The notes under the pieces are model-generated. The model had not been told where the DNA came from. It saw only the letters and a program-made list of their open reading frames with translations, and did not search any database. Made by a program: the position numbers and the translations under genes. DNA of 64,000 nucleotides from Holothuria scabra (taxonomy: Eukaryota > Echinodermata > Holothuroidea > Aspidochirotida > Holothuriidae): the NCBI GenBank assembly GCA_037179385.1, contig CM074193.1:5477547-5541546 (forward strand), given 5' to 3'. Shown piece by piece: positions 10,113-20,215 of this stretch (position 1 is the stretch's first letter; each line of letters starts with the position of its first letter).

Positions 10113-10344
10113 CACCATAGTGTTTTTAGAGTGCACTCTGTGGTATTGAGTTGGATTCAACCTCTCTGAAAGAAGGATGATTATTCTAAACAGAGCGCCA
10201 CCATAGGTTGGCGCGAATTGTACAGAAAATGAAGTAGCCCACGAAGGGAAACCTCCTTGAATATCCGTTTAAAAAGGCAAATATACTTCTTTGTTACAGT
10301 AGTAGAGTCCATGCCCAAAGTCCAAGAGCTATTACTAGCTAACA

Positions 10345-10415
10345 GTCGTCAAATCACCTTAAAAGTATAAGACGACTTGGTTTGTCGGCACCGCAACTCG
10401 TCTAGACGTTCGTCT
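10345..10415 (+). other. Right terminus of Helentron 1
   Basis: Matches, inverted, the end at 29508-29580 of Helentron 2 over about 70 bp, after which the two elements share nothing obvious. It contains GGCACCGCAACT (10387-10398), the inverted partner of the left-end repeat. It ends GTTCGTCT next to host T. AAGACGA/TCGTCTT-type arms could form the right-end hairpin. Confidence 0.82.
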
Positions 10416-10957
10416 TGTTTACTCATTGAATTTCTAAGTTTTTCAACTGCTTCAGAAAGTGCCATTTCTGGGGAAGTTCCAGAGCGGAATCCATACTGAT
10501 GTTTGAAAAGAATATTATGTTTATCAAGAAATTTTACAATACGGTTATAAATGAGACGCTCAAGTAGCTTTGAGAAGCACGGTAGAACAGAGATAGGACG
10601 ATAATTAGAAAAGGTATTTGAGTCACCTTTCTTAAAGACTGGAATTATTTTTGCCATTTTAAGCTGGTCGGGAAATTTGGCGTTAGATAAGGAAACATTA
10701 AAAATATGAGTAAGAGGCTTGGTTATATACGAAATCGCCTTTTTTACAATAGAGGGACTAATATCATCATAACCAGCTGATTTTCCAGGCTTAAGGCATA
10801 TGTATGCCACCTCCACCACTTCATCTTCAGTAATAAGAAGGGCAAAGGCAGAAGAATCTGTGTGGGTACTATTTTTGTGCAAGAAGTCCGAGAATGATGA
10901 AGAAGAATTAATATTCTGAGCAAGTGAGGGTCCAACATTAACGAAGTAATCATTCTT
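10416..10957 (-). pseudogene. LINE-B, upstream segment: linker and first half of reverse transcriptase
   Basis: Minus strand, open from about 10957 down to the Helentron junction (about 180 codons). It reads NDYFVNVGPSLAQ, KPGKSAGYDDI, MAKIIPVFKKGD, NYRPISVLPCFSKLLERLIYNR and HQYGFRSGTS, then stops short of motif A. All are typical of CR1/Jockey RTs. The next residues (TTAGIFLDLSKAFD) are found at 4195, so this is the other half of the same LINE copy. The homology ends near 10957 because the LINE is 5' truncated: endonuclease and ORF1 are missing. Confidence 0.87.
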
Positions 10958-11219
10958 CGGTTTTTGTTGGTTTTTGTTATTTGGGGGTTTGATGTGGGAC
11001 GGTGGTTGTTGAGGGCGGTTGTGGTTGAGTTGACGGGTTGTTCAGGTACTGGGGTGGGGTTGGTGTGTCGTTTTCGTTTGTGACAAACATTTTTGTCCCT
11101 TATGTTGTGTGTGGATTGTTGATGGTTAGCGTTTGTGTTTTCGTCCGGCCGGGTTGAGTTACGTCTATTTGTTCATACGTGCCTGTTTCTATGTACGTTT
11201 TAAAAAGAAAACGAACAAA
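10958..11219. other. Intergenic, G/T-rich, nothing recognised
   Basis: A G/T-rich stretch bordering the truncated LINE. No ORF, repeat partner or RNA gene seen. Confidence 0.5.
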
Positions 11220-11223
11220 TTAA

Positions 11224-11308
11224 AATAAGTCTGTGCAGTGTGTTTACTGCAAAACTGATGCCACTGTCTCTGCGTGTGTGCACAGCCCCGTACTGCAGAT
11301 ACTTTAGA
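11224..11308. repeat. Block B, copy 1, flanked by TTAA on both sides
   Basis: An 85-bp block bounded by TTAA at 11220-11223 and 11309-11312. It matches 31304-31398 (95 bp), which is also TTAA-bounded. It has no clear terminal inverted repeats of its own. Confidence 0.7.
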
Positions 11309-11312
11309 TTAA

Positions 11313-11572
11313 CCCTTTACCGTTGTGCTCCAATCGGGGCATATTTGCGCGCCTCGGGAGTGGGCGGAAAAGCGGACGTAGCACGCCCCGCATCAGCTTC
11401 CGTAGGCGATTGACCCCATGACCTTAAACTATTGTCTCTCTCGTTGTTGTGTCCGAATTTCGGGTAGCTACTCGCAGTTTCGAGCTCCGCGTGAAACTCG
11501 AGCTCCGCGTAAAGATGGGCGACAGCCGCGCTCTCCGCATGGGTCCAAAAGGACCCAAAAAACGGTAAAGGG
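11313..11572. mobile_element. TTAA-target MITE, family M1, copy 1 (260 bp)
   Basis: Begins CCCTTTACCGTT and ends AACGGTAAAGGG (12-bp perfect inverted ends), with TTAA at 11309-11312 and 11573-11576. CCC...GGG ends with TTAA duplication fit piggyBac-type transposition; Kolobok also uses TTAA. The inside has a GGGTCC...GGACCC palindrome near the right end. Other copies are at 31049-31299 and 62912-63166. Confidence 0.9.
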
Positions 11573-11576
11573 TTAA

Positions 11577-12666
11577 AGGCCGTTAACCTGTGGGGTGCCC
11601 TCTCTTGTCGAAAAAACGAACAGTTGAAGTAGTAAGTATCCATTCAGTCCGCCCCCCCCCCAAAAAAATGGAAGTATGGCTGAAATGTTATTGCTATGGA
11701 AGAATGGAACACACACAGGCCTACAAACAACTTGAGCAACCTACCGGTACCGCACATATCTTACCATGCCACTGTATCATCTGGAAAAGTGAATTGTCAG
11801 AAAGTCTACCATTTTGCATCTTATTCCTCTCAAAAATTTTCCAAAGGGAAGGGGAACACCCCTCCACTTAGACCCCTCCCCCAGGACGGCGATCATTAAT
11901 CCATTGTGCCCGCAAAACGCCGCGACTCAGCTACAACACTTGACAAGCATAAAATAATTCAGAGAAAGGCAAACTTTTACACTGTATTGTCATCAATATA
12001 AGTTTAACTAAAGTTATGTTTGATGTCGTCTTTAATTTATGAAAGAATATGAAACTCCGTTTTGCATTTAACATTTACTAGAGAATTATTTGTCCAGCTT
12101 AATTTCAAGAAATATCTTTACGGTAACGTGTTAGTAATATTTAACAATCTCTGGAACTGTGGTTATATGCATAATAGGGAGAATGAAGGCGTAACAGTCC
12201 CTCCGCAAGAGAGACCGTAACCCTGTTTTCCCAAAATGAGTTTCGTGGTCAAGTGAAGCCTTGTTAAGAGAGTGTGGAGTCAGTATTTCCCCTGACCAGA
12301 ACCCCCCACCCCATCATCTGTTATCTCAAGTTCCCAGTGATGAAAAAATTGTTCACGGTATAGTACAGGACAAATTTCGAATCTCCAGGTTTGAGGTACC
12401 AATCTCCAGGTTTTGTTACGAAAATCTCAAGGTTTGCTACTTTGGAGGTTGGCATGTCTGAATTTGAGCGACGTTTTTGCTACACTATACATATATCAGT
12501 ATATTGTGAAATGGTGTAGAATAAAGCTAACTTACAAGAAAAGACAATAAAACCTTCCAGCTGTATCAAATTTTAAGGACAAACAGGACATTCAGTTATT
12601 AAAAAAAAAGAGGCTGACAAAATGTGCCTACAATACGTAACTTTCTGTAGTTTAGTTGAAAGTGGT
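11577..12666. other. Intergenic, no gene recognised
   Basis: AT-rich sequence with a C-run followed by an A-run near 11655. Short ORFs here have no protein-like features I can support. Confidence 0.5.
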
Positions 12667-13235
12667 TTTTGACAAAAATAAGTAAGCGTACCTCAAGTAA
12701 AAAAAAAATATGTATAAAAACAGCATGAAAAATGAATTATATCGGCCCAACTCCCACATTTTATAGGACATTCTTTGGCCGAGGTATAAATTGTTGGAGG
12801 TTATTCTCTCAAATTAAAATGGTACATTGCGCAATAATTTGTGATGTCATTGTTGTACTACTCAAATAACAGTCTTTGAATTTCTTTGTTTTTCTGAATT
12901 TTTCTTCACCTTGCATCAAGGTGTGATAGCACTCTTACTCTCTTATGGGTGATAAAATTTATTGACCCCACCCGATGCAAGCAAACAGAAAGTGTTCAAA
13001 ACGTTCCTAATTTTAAAGGAAAACAATTCAGGTAGAGTGAGATGTACAACTTGCTGACAAGAAAGCTACAAATTGTTGCGCGATGGAGTGAATTCTTTCA
13101 GTTTCAGTGAATAGGGTCAACATTTTATATCTCAGCTCACGAATATGTCCTTTGAAGGTGGTACTTGGACCGCAATTCATTTTTCACGCTGTTTAATGTA
13201 TATTTTTTATTTTTACACTTGAGGAACACTGTAAA
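12667..13235. repeat. Fold-back pair of repeat R4
   Basis: 12667-13035 matches the complement of 16631-17008. Positions 13065-13235 match part of the same repeat in forward orientation. The two arms face each other around a loop and could form a stem of about 170 bp. Other R4 copies are at 16631-17008 and 50870-51260. Confidence 0.7.
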
Positions 13236-13609
13236 GTGATATTGCTTGCGTTAGAAAAAGGATATTGCAACAGTGTTTGTAGGTGAGACGTGGTGTGGAA
13301 TATTTCTGTCTTTTTTACGATACTCCACTAGAATATGCCTTTAACCTTACAAAAAGGTTTTTTTTTGGGGGGGGGGGCTACTGCAAAGGTAGTCTGCAAG
13401 GCCCCTCCGTGATTGCTTTTTAACCTGCGTAGCAGGCTGTGTGGCATACTCCTTGGTCAGTCATATCTATGAGCTCAGAAAACACAGTGCGCCCCGCGGG
13501 ACATCCTCAGGCCGCAGGCCCTCAGAGTAAGCTTTTTCATAGACGGCAGAGAAAAGCTGACCGGAAAAGCTCTTTCCGCTCCGAGAAAGAGCTTGGTCTC
13601 TTTTTTCAG
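13236..13609. other. Intergenic, no gene recognised
   Basis: Includes a T-run followed by a G-run near 13360. Nothing else identified. Confidence 0.45.
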
Positions 13610-13735
13610 ATAAGTCTGAAGAAGCTATTTCCAGTCATCTGAGGGGCCGAATTTTCGACATATTCTGTACGTTCCTTTCCAACTGATGGTGGCGCTCCAT
13701 TAAGATAGTCTTTATAGCAGAATTACGTTTTTTTT
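13610..13735 (+). repeat. Single diverged unit of the ~180-bp repeat
   Basis: Shows the unit's CATCTGAGGGG, the TCTGTACG segment, CCAACTGATGGTGGCGCTCC and AGATAGTCTTT. Confidence 0.8.
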
Positions 13736-13930
13736 CTGGTAAGAAAAAAAAGCTCCCGTCCGCCAATGCCGAACAGATTGAGGTTGTTAGTTATGGTAAA
13801 ATTAGGCCACGCCTATCTAACACTAAAACACGCAACAACTCGGCGTTTAATTGGGTTATTATATAGCACATTTTTATGTACCGTAAGGTTTCTGACTACT
13901 ACCCACAACAAGCCTTTGTATACTCAATAG

Positions 13931-14191
13931 CAGAGATGTAGCTACAGTGGGTGATGCTGGGTGGTGACAATCAGCACTCCATGTTCCCACCCAGAGCACT
14001 CCAGACAAATACACCTCTCCCCACCCACCACAAATCTTCCTAATTAGACCTAAAACCCCAAATCCACTCCCTAAAATAAAATGTGGTAAAAACCGAAAAA
14101 TTAATGGCTGAAAATGGGGTAAATGCCATGGGGTGGGATGAGGTTCTTTTCCAAGATTCTCTGCATTCAAAATTGGCTAGCTACATCCCTG
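13931..14191. mobile_element. hAT-type MITE (261 bp) with perfect 8-bp TSD
   Basis: Ends CAGAGATGTAGCTAC and (complement) CAGGGATGTAGCTAG. An exact 8-bp duplication, CTCAATAG, flanks it at 13923-13930 and 14192-14199. CAG...CTG ends with 8-bp duplications are the hAT signature. No transposase is encoded. Confidence 0.92.
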
Positions 14192-14229
14192 CTCAATAGT
14201 GGTATCTTGGGACATTGTTAATAGTTACC

Positions 14230-14620
14230 ACTAGCCAAATGCAATACTGAACTGGTTAAGGGTTCACTTAAAACAGCGTTCCTACAGTTCTAGCTCAATT
14301 TCAATGTTGTATCTCTAGCTCGAGGTCCTTAACTATTCACACATGCAGCGTTATATAACGGACAAAATACAATGCTGCATCTAAGGGCTGGCAAGACTTT
14401 TAATCCTTTCTGCAGCGACGATATGGGCCGACTGTCAAACTGTATCGTGCTTGGAAGATAACCCAGTTTTATATACCAATGTCAAGTTGCTGTTATGAGC
14501 CCTTTTGCACAGAGTTTAAGCCAATTGCAATACTGTATCTCGAAGTTGGCAAGCTGAGCTCAGAAAGTTATAAACAGCGTTTACTGACCAAATGCAATGA
14601 TGCTCTTCCTTAAGATTCCA
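14230..14620. repeat. Degenerate tandem repeat
   Basis: A motif of the form CAATRCTGYATCTC followed by a short variable piece recurs near 14240, 14304, 14370, 14440, 14528 and 14600. The spacing is uneven, about 60-90 bp. The copies are weakly conserved. Confidence 0.4.
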
Positions 14621-15507
14621 ATTCCATTTTGTTGGGCAATTTCTGATTTGCACTGTGACATTGATAAATATGAGCTCAATATGCAAATCTTATGATGACA
14701 CGACAGTGACTTGCCATATATGGCTTATGTTATCCTTTTTTTACAATCTTCATTTCAACGGCAGTTGTAACATTAGTTTGTCTCAAGAGTTTTATTTTGG
14801 AAGTTTAAATTGTGTCCTTGAAAATCACCAGTAGTAAACTATCTGATGAGCGATCAAGAGGTAATAAATATAGGTTTAACAAAAAAAATGTCAGGAATGC
14901 GCAAAACTCCGCATCATTATTTTCAAGTTGCTTCAGAAACATTCACACTTTAAGGGGTTTATCTAGTGAACCGCACAAGATATTGAAATTATTCCAACGG
15001 ATTTTTCTGTACGTAGAAAAGGTCACTCAAGAACTGCCAAATAAAGTCGGGTGAGGGCTTTGCTGACACGTCACACTACCGTACCTTTAGGCCACAGAGT
15101 GCGTGGCTACACAGCGGTGTGCGTAGGATTTGTGGGGTGAGTTCTGCAGACTGTAAAACCCCTCGACTGCCATGAGGAAGGTCCACATCCCGTCTTGAAA
15201 ATGTTTGCCGGCTTTTGGACAGTTAGAAGGGAGGCTGAAATGCAAAATGGCCTCTCACTGACAATTAGAAGTTAGTCACCTTAAAATATAGAGGGTACAA
15301 GTTATGATTGTCGGCTGCCGTCGGGGTATCAAAAGAGGACTGTACCCCCCCCCCTTTTTTTTTGGAAGATATTTACTTTTGCAGAGGGCTGAGATGCATA
15401 TTGGAGCTATACGTGAAGTGCTTTGAGGTATATTTAACTCGCATTACCGCCTATAAAGGCGGGCGCCTGTTGCTTGGTACGGGCTCTATTATATTCTTCA
15501 TTTAAGT
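14621..15507. other. Intergenic, no gene recognised
   Basis: No domain, splice-supported exon or repeat partner seen. A C-run and T-run lie near 15345. Confidence 0.45.
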
Positions 15508-15592
15508 CTGTGAAATGCCATTTTCGGCCATCTGAGGGGTCTGGTTTTTCGAAATTTCCAGCACGCCCCGTGCCAATCAATTGAGACACTCC
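15508..15592 (+). repeat. Partial unit of the ~180-bp repeat
   Basis: Has GAAATGCCATTTTCGGCCATC, TGAGGGGTCTGG and a diverged CGTGCCAAT core. Confidence 0.65.
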
Positions 15593-15699
15593 TGTGACAT
15601 ATGATTCACATATTAATTTACTTCCACTGACAGATAAGAGTTCAAAGTAGTGTAGTAGACCTCACGAAGAACCAGGAGTTACTGACTCTTTACCTCTAA

Positions 15700-16060
15700 C
15701 AAAATGAACCCCGGTGCCACATCTTGGGCTTTGGACCCAAACATCCTAAGCCGAATGAAGGTACCAACAAAAGAGAGCATTATGACCAACCATCAAAGTT
15801 GTACAAGACAACTTGTAGGAAGATGAGCATTTTGCAATATATCACAAACTGGACCCTACGGCCCATCTTGGGCCTCAGATCCAAACACGCTGAAACCCCG
15901 AAAAACCACCATTAGATTACCATTATGACAAACCATTAAGATAGTACAATACAATCCGTAGGAGGAGATGCATTTTTGCACAATTTCATAAAATGGGTTG
16001 TAGGGCCCATATGGAAACTTGGATCACACATTCCTGAGCACCCTGTATCGCCCGTTACCC
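15700..16060 (+). repeat. 144-bp tandem repeat, about 2.5 copies
   Basis: The motif CCCATCTTGGGCCT..GATCCAAACA recurs with anchors at 15721, 15865 and 16009, exactly 144 bp apart. As 144 is 48 codons, the frame is kept between units, and short ORFs (15724-15915, 15976-16164) read repeated amino-acid patterns. There is no other evidence of coding. Confidence 0.8.
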
Positions 16061-16359
16061 ACCCCCAACCCCCCCCCCCCCAAAAAAAGTGTCCAAGTTT
16101 TAAACGAAACCATGAAAGAATGTGGGGGGAGGCATGTTACCGTAACAGATTGACAGATAAATAAATGCCGTGTGATCGCAGTAGCTCACACCAGCTTGGC
16201 TGGTATGAGCTAACCATGATTCTGGTTTCATCTCAGTTCATGTGGTACGTACTGCCATTTTGCATAAATTGAATAATTTTCCTATTCAATGAACGGAAAT
16301 TGCAAACATAAGATCCCATTTATTTAATAAGGCTAAATAAATACATGCAGCATAGAACA

Positions 16360-16450
16360 ATCAGGAAGTGCCATTTTCCGACCATCGTTTGTAAAGTCCC
16401 AAAATTTTCATGTACTCTTCTTGGTGGCTACCCGCTTTGACAGTCTTGCT
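16360..16450 (+). repeat. Eroded unit of the ~180-bp repeat
   Basis: Has GGAAGTGCCATTTTCCGACC and a TGTACTCTTCTTGGTGG remnant of the core. Confidence 0.45.
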
Positions 16451-16630
16451 GGCACTCAGCCCCTAATGATTTTTTTCTTTTTTCGTGTCGCCGAGCTTAA
16501 ATCAACAACTATTATGCATTGTTAGTTTGACATGATGTTTGGGAAATGTCTTTTTTGTTGTGATACGCGATATCCCTTTAATGGGCAAATACGAGTGGTC
16601 GCCAAAAACTTTCACGTTGTACAACTCACA

Positions 16631-17008
16631 TTACCTGCTCCGTCCCCTTTAAAATTAGAAATGTTGTTATGAACTTTAACACATTCTGTTTGCTTGCATC
16701 TTATGTTAGACAGAGAGGGCGTAATTAATTACATAAAATCATACCATCACACCTTGGTACAAGGTGCAGTAACTTTTAGAAAAACAAAATATACAAAGCT
16801 TGAAATTTGAGTAGTGGGCCTACAACAATGACATCATAAATTATTGCACAATGTGCCATTTTAATTTGAGTGAATTTGTTTTGAACTTCAAAATTTTACA
16901 TCCCAAGTCAGTAATGTCCTATATGCAGTTGGGAGTTAGACTGTAAGAATTCTTTTTTCATGCTTTTTAGTATATGCTTTATAATTTTGTGACTTGAGGT
17001 ACACCTCA
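16631..17008 (+). repeat. Repeat R4, full-length forward copy
   Basis: About 380 bp shared with 50870-51260 (+) and with the complement of 12667-13035. Markers include CAGAGAGGGCGTAATTAATT, ACACCTTGGTACAAGG and CAACAATGACATCA. No ORF or terminal repeats were identified. Confidence 0.8.
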
Positions 17009-19642
17009 AGCTCTCTGCTATTCGTTTCTTTATTTGCAATATATAGTCCAAATGATAAACTTGTGGTGTGTACTTAAACTAGAATGTTCCTTGTGGATAT
17101 TGCAAAATGAAGATTTTTGAACAATTGTCACAACGATGACTTTAGTGGTTATTACAGTATAATAAACAAATTTGGTGATAAATGTTTCATAACTATACAA
17201 CTGCAAAGGGAAAGAACAGTTCTCGTTGTCATAGTGTAGCCGTATGTCCTTCATGAACGGCCCTTTAGAATCACGTGACGATATTTTTCGTATTTAATTG
17301 TGAAATTTATGGGGTGTAACGTGTTGTTTGTCTTTACATAGGCCTAAACAATATTTGAGTCTTGGAATATAAAAAATGCACGTGAAAGAGAAATTAGAAG
17401 ATATAAGTGATAATTAGCTGTTGTTTCTAAATAAGTTCAGGCGACTACCCTTGCCCTCTGAGAAAATATAAATATCTAACTTAATGTAAGCCTATGGATG
17501 AATCCGAATAGTCAAGTGATGAGTCTAATTCAGTCGAACAATTACTCTAATTTTTCTAATTCTTTGCTTAATTATATCAGGATGGTTTCAAAATTGTAAG
17601 TAGACAATATATGGATGATTTAATATTGATGGACACAACTCATGGCCGACTTCGCTCTCCCCTCGGATTCTTGAAGTTCTATTCACTGATAAAGATATCG
17701 TCATTTTACGGTACTACTGGCAGCCAGGATTTCTGTGTTCAACCCTTTATTTTACAGTTTTGCCGACTAAACCCAGTGTAAAGGCACGTTAACTATGAAG
17801 CAACTTTTATTCCTGAACACTAAAATATCCTCCTACTTTAGTAGTTAGGGACAAAATGTTCACATACGTACAGGCAGTATATGACATATCTGTCTTATGA
17901 AAAACTAAAATAACGTTCGCCTCCTGGAATTCTAGGTGTTTTCACTATAAAATTACATTTACATGGAAGTGAAAATGCACATGAGAACACCATTTCTTTC
18001 GCTCACGGTGTTTCTTGCCGGGAAATTGGGATCGTGTAGTGTCTGCCTAAGAATGTGTTCACACGACCTCCCTTGCAGTGTCTATGTACACAGTTACAAA
18101 TTCTCTAATCAAAATACACGTAAAAGCTTACCTTGAGGCACTCTGCTATCTCAGTTTATAGAATGTGTGCAATTGCGAATTGGAGAGCGACGAGTCACAA
18201 CAGACGAAACGATTTCTGTTTAATTAATACAACTATAGGCCTAGTGCCAAACGTTTCGCAAAAGCATTGGTTCGTTTCTTCGGTTACTTTTTCTAAATCC
18301 TGCCGACTCTCTGGAAAAAAGCCATTCGGCGAAACCCAACTTCCTAACAAAAGAAGCTACTGTACGTCCTGTTAAGGAAAACACTTGTCTATCTCCTCAA
18401 ACTCGTGTATTCAAATGCTGCTAGGATACTATGTAAATAAGAAAGCTGTTCTTCTGTACGTTACAACGTGGAGCTAATGCGAATGGCACTCGGGTCATGA
18501 TCATTATAAACCCGCATTTCACTTACCATGCACAACTGCAGTCAACTGATCACCAGGGAAATTTTGTTGAAATAAAACACTTTGATGGTTTTGACCTCTG
18601 GAAATTTCCTGTCAATTTCACGGCTTCAAGATTGTAGTAAATCCAGTGTAGTGGGGAAAGCAAAGCAAACCAGACGAACTGGAACAGTTCTGTCACTGTA
18701 ATAGCACGTCCAAAGTTGATATATTGTAATATGCATTGCTGAAGTAGCTACAAAACTCAGCGGACGGTAACGAGAAAGGGCGGACTTTTTGAACTAAGCT
18801 TACACTTGAAGCATGGATATGTACTGTGGCTTGACCACTTTTGGTATGATTTTTTTTCTACAACATTTAGCACTGTGGGTGGTCATAGTAGATTTGAAGG
18901 CATTATTAAAAATAAGTGGGCTTTTTAAAGCAGAAGATAAGAGATGTTTAATTTAAAACAGATAATGATGAATTTAATATATTTTTTCATTTACGTTTAG
19001 GTGTAAGACTGAAAGTCTAATTATGTTGGCAAATGTGTGACTGACAATTTTCTTTTGCAATAAAGGTAGGCATATGAGGTCTTTTCAATCATGCGACCCC
19101 CCCCCCCCCCCGGGGCTTCCTTATGTTTATAGCTCAGTGTCTACTACGTCTACGTGCGGCAAACAAAGTTTCCATGTCACCTCCTACCTGCACAACCTGA
19201 TTACACTGTCCTGCGAAATATAACCCCTAAAATATGAATGAAGGGTAAATTCAGTAATGCAAGTAATGTTATAAGCCGTGAAAAAAGGGTATTTCTGGAT
19301 GTAACTATGTTTCCCGAGCTAGAAGATAAGGCTATTGCTTTAGGTTTTTCAGTAGTTCGGGATAAATCGTAATTGGTGATGACGTGTAGTTGTACTATGA
19401 CAAGTTGGTGAATATCAAATAAAACGTTTCCCCGTATACCGTAAGAATTTACGAAATATTGTAAAAATGCTCTCTGATTGGAACTCACCTTGGTGTTGTG
19501 ACAACCAAAGATTACCTTGATGAAATAACCTATTCGATCACTAACTTCCGAAGTTCCGGCCTCCATTCATCGAAATAATATGCAAACCTGATTGAAACGT
19601 ATCTTATAATGCGACGGAATAGTTGCGTGATAATATAGTCAC
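17009..19642. other. Intergenic, 2.6 kb without recognised content
   Basis: AT-rich. Short ORFs at 17030-17254, 18133-18375 and 19201-19566 show no domain, signal or paralogue in the window. C/G runs lie near 19090. Confidence 0.5.
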
Positions 19643-19671
19643 GGAAGTACTACCTCGGAGGTAGTACTTCC
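19643..19671. other. Perfect 14-bp hairpin
   Basis: GGAAGTACTACCTC and its exact complement GAGGTAGTACTTCC are separated by one base. There is no T-run after it, so it does not look like a terminator. Function unknown. Confidence 0.9.
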
Positions 19672-20039
19672 ATGGTCTTAAATCATCTTGAAGATGATGT
19701 GTTTGGCAACTTTTCGTTCCTAATGAATATTTAGTCGTGAACGGAGGGAATGATGTGCCAGGAAGTGAAAGCCGTACTACAAGGTAGAGGAGGCTATTTA
19801 TGGGCAAGTACATTTTATATCCTGTCAAAATCGCTGTAAATTTACAAAACCAAAAATAATGAGACACACATAAAATTGCTGGCAACTACAACATCGAATT
19901 GGCAACACATTCCTTAAACGGTACAGTAACCCATTGTATTTCTTTATCTTTTGTTCTGTAAATCTGCAGACATTCCTAACTGTTCTTTTCTTAACTACTT
20001 CGTAAAATTGGCTCTTTGGTTGATAAACACAAAAGTGAC

Positions 20040-20215
20040 TGCAAAATTTGTGGTTCCAGCGCCCCAATCTTGCAATGCAAAAAACACCTAAAATAGCGGT
20101 TTTCCTCTCTATCCTTCAACTTTTCCCTCATATCGTGCCCCAAATTCCCCCTCCCCCCATGACACCTAAACCCTGCCCATGACACAATCCTGGCTACACG
20201 CCTGTGTGTTTCCTT
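20040..20215 (+). mobile_element. hAT-like MITE family M3, old copy
   Basis: Aligns with 52361-52504: TTGCAATGCAAAAAACACC, TTTCCCTCATATCGTGCCCC, the CATGACACAATC block and a right end GGCTACACGCCTG. The left end and target duplication are not clear here. Confidence 0.55.

Larger units (their letters stand above)
4197..10415 (+). mobile_element. Helentron/Helitron2-type Helitron, non-autonomous (Helentron 1)
   Basis: A 6.2-kb element inserted in LINE-B. The left end is TTTT plus a 40-nt hairpin (4199-4238). AGTTGCGGTGCC at 4201-4212 recurs inverted at 10387-10398 near the right end. Removing 4197-10415 restores a T-T dinucleotide and a continuous LINE reading frame with no target duplication, as known for Helentrons. 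Inside are an OTU-like region, a Helitron N-terminal (DUF6570-like) region, a repeat block shared with Helentron 2, and an array of the ~180-bp repeat. No Rep (HUH) or PIF1-like helicase coding was found, so it must be non-autonomous or decayed. Confidence 0.85.

Noticed and set aside
11317..11643. 108-codon minus-strand ORF
   Set aside because: Lies almost entirely in the M1 MITE; similar frames occur in the other MITE copies (31160-31363, 62944-63156) because of the repeat sequence, not coding.
19201..19566. 121-codon minus-strand ORF
   Set aside because: No recognisable motif, and composition does not stand out from the surrounding non-coding sequence.
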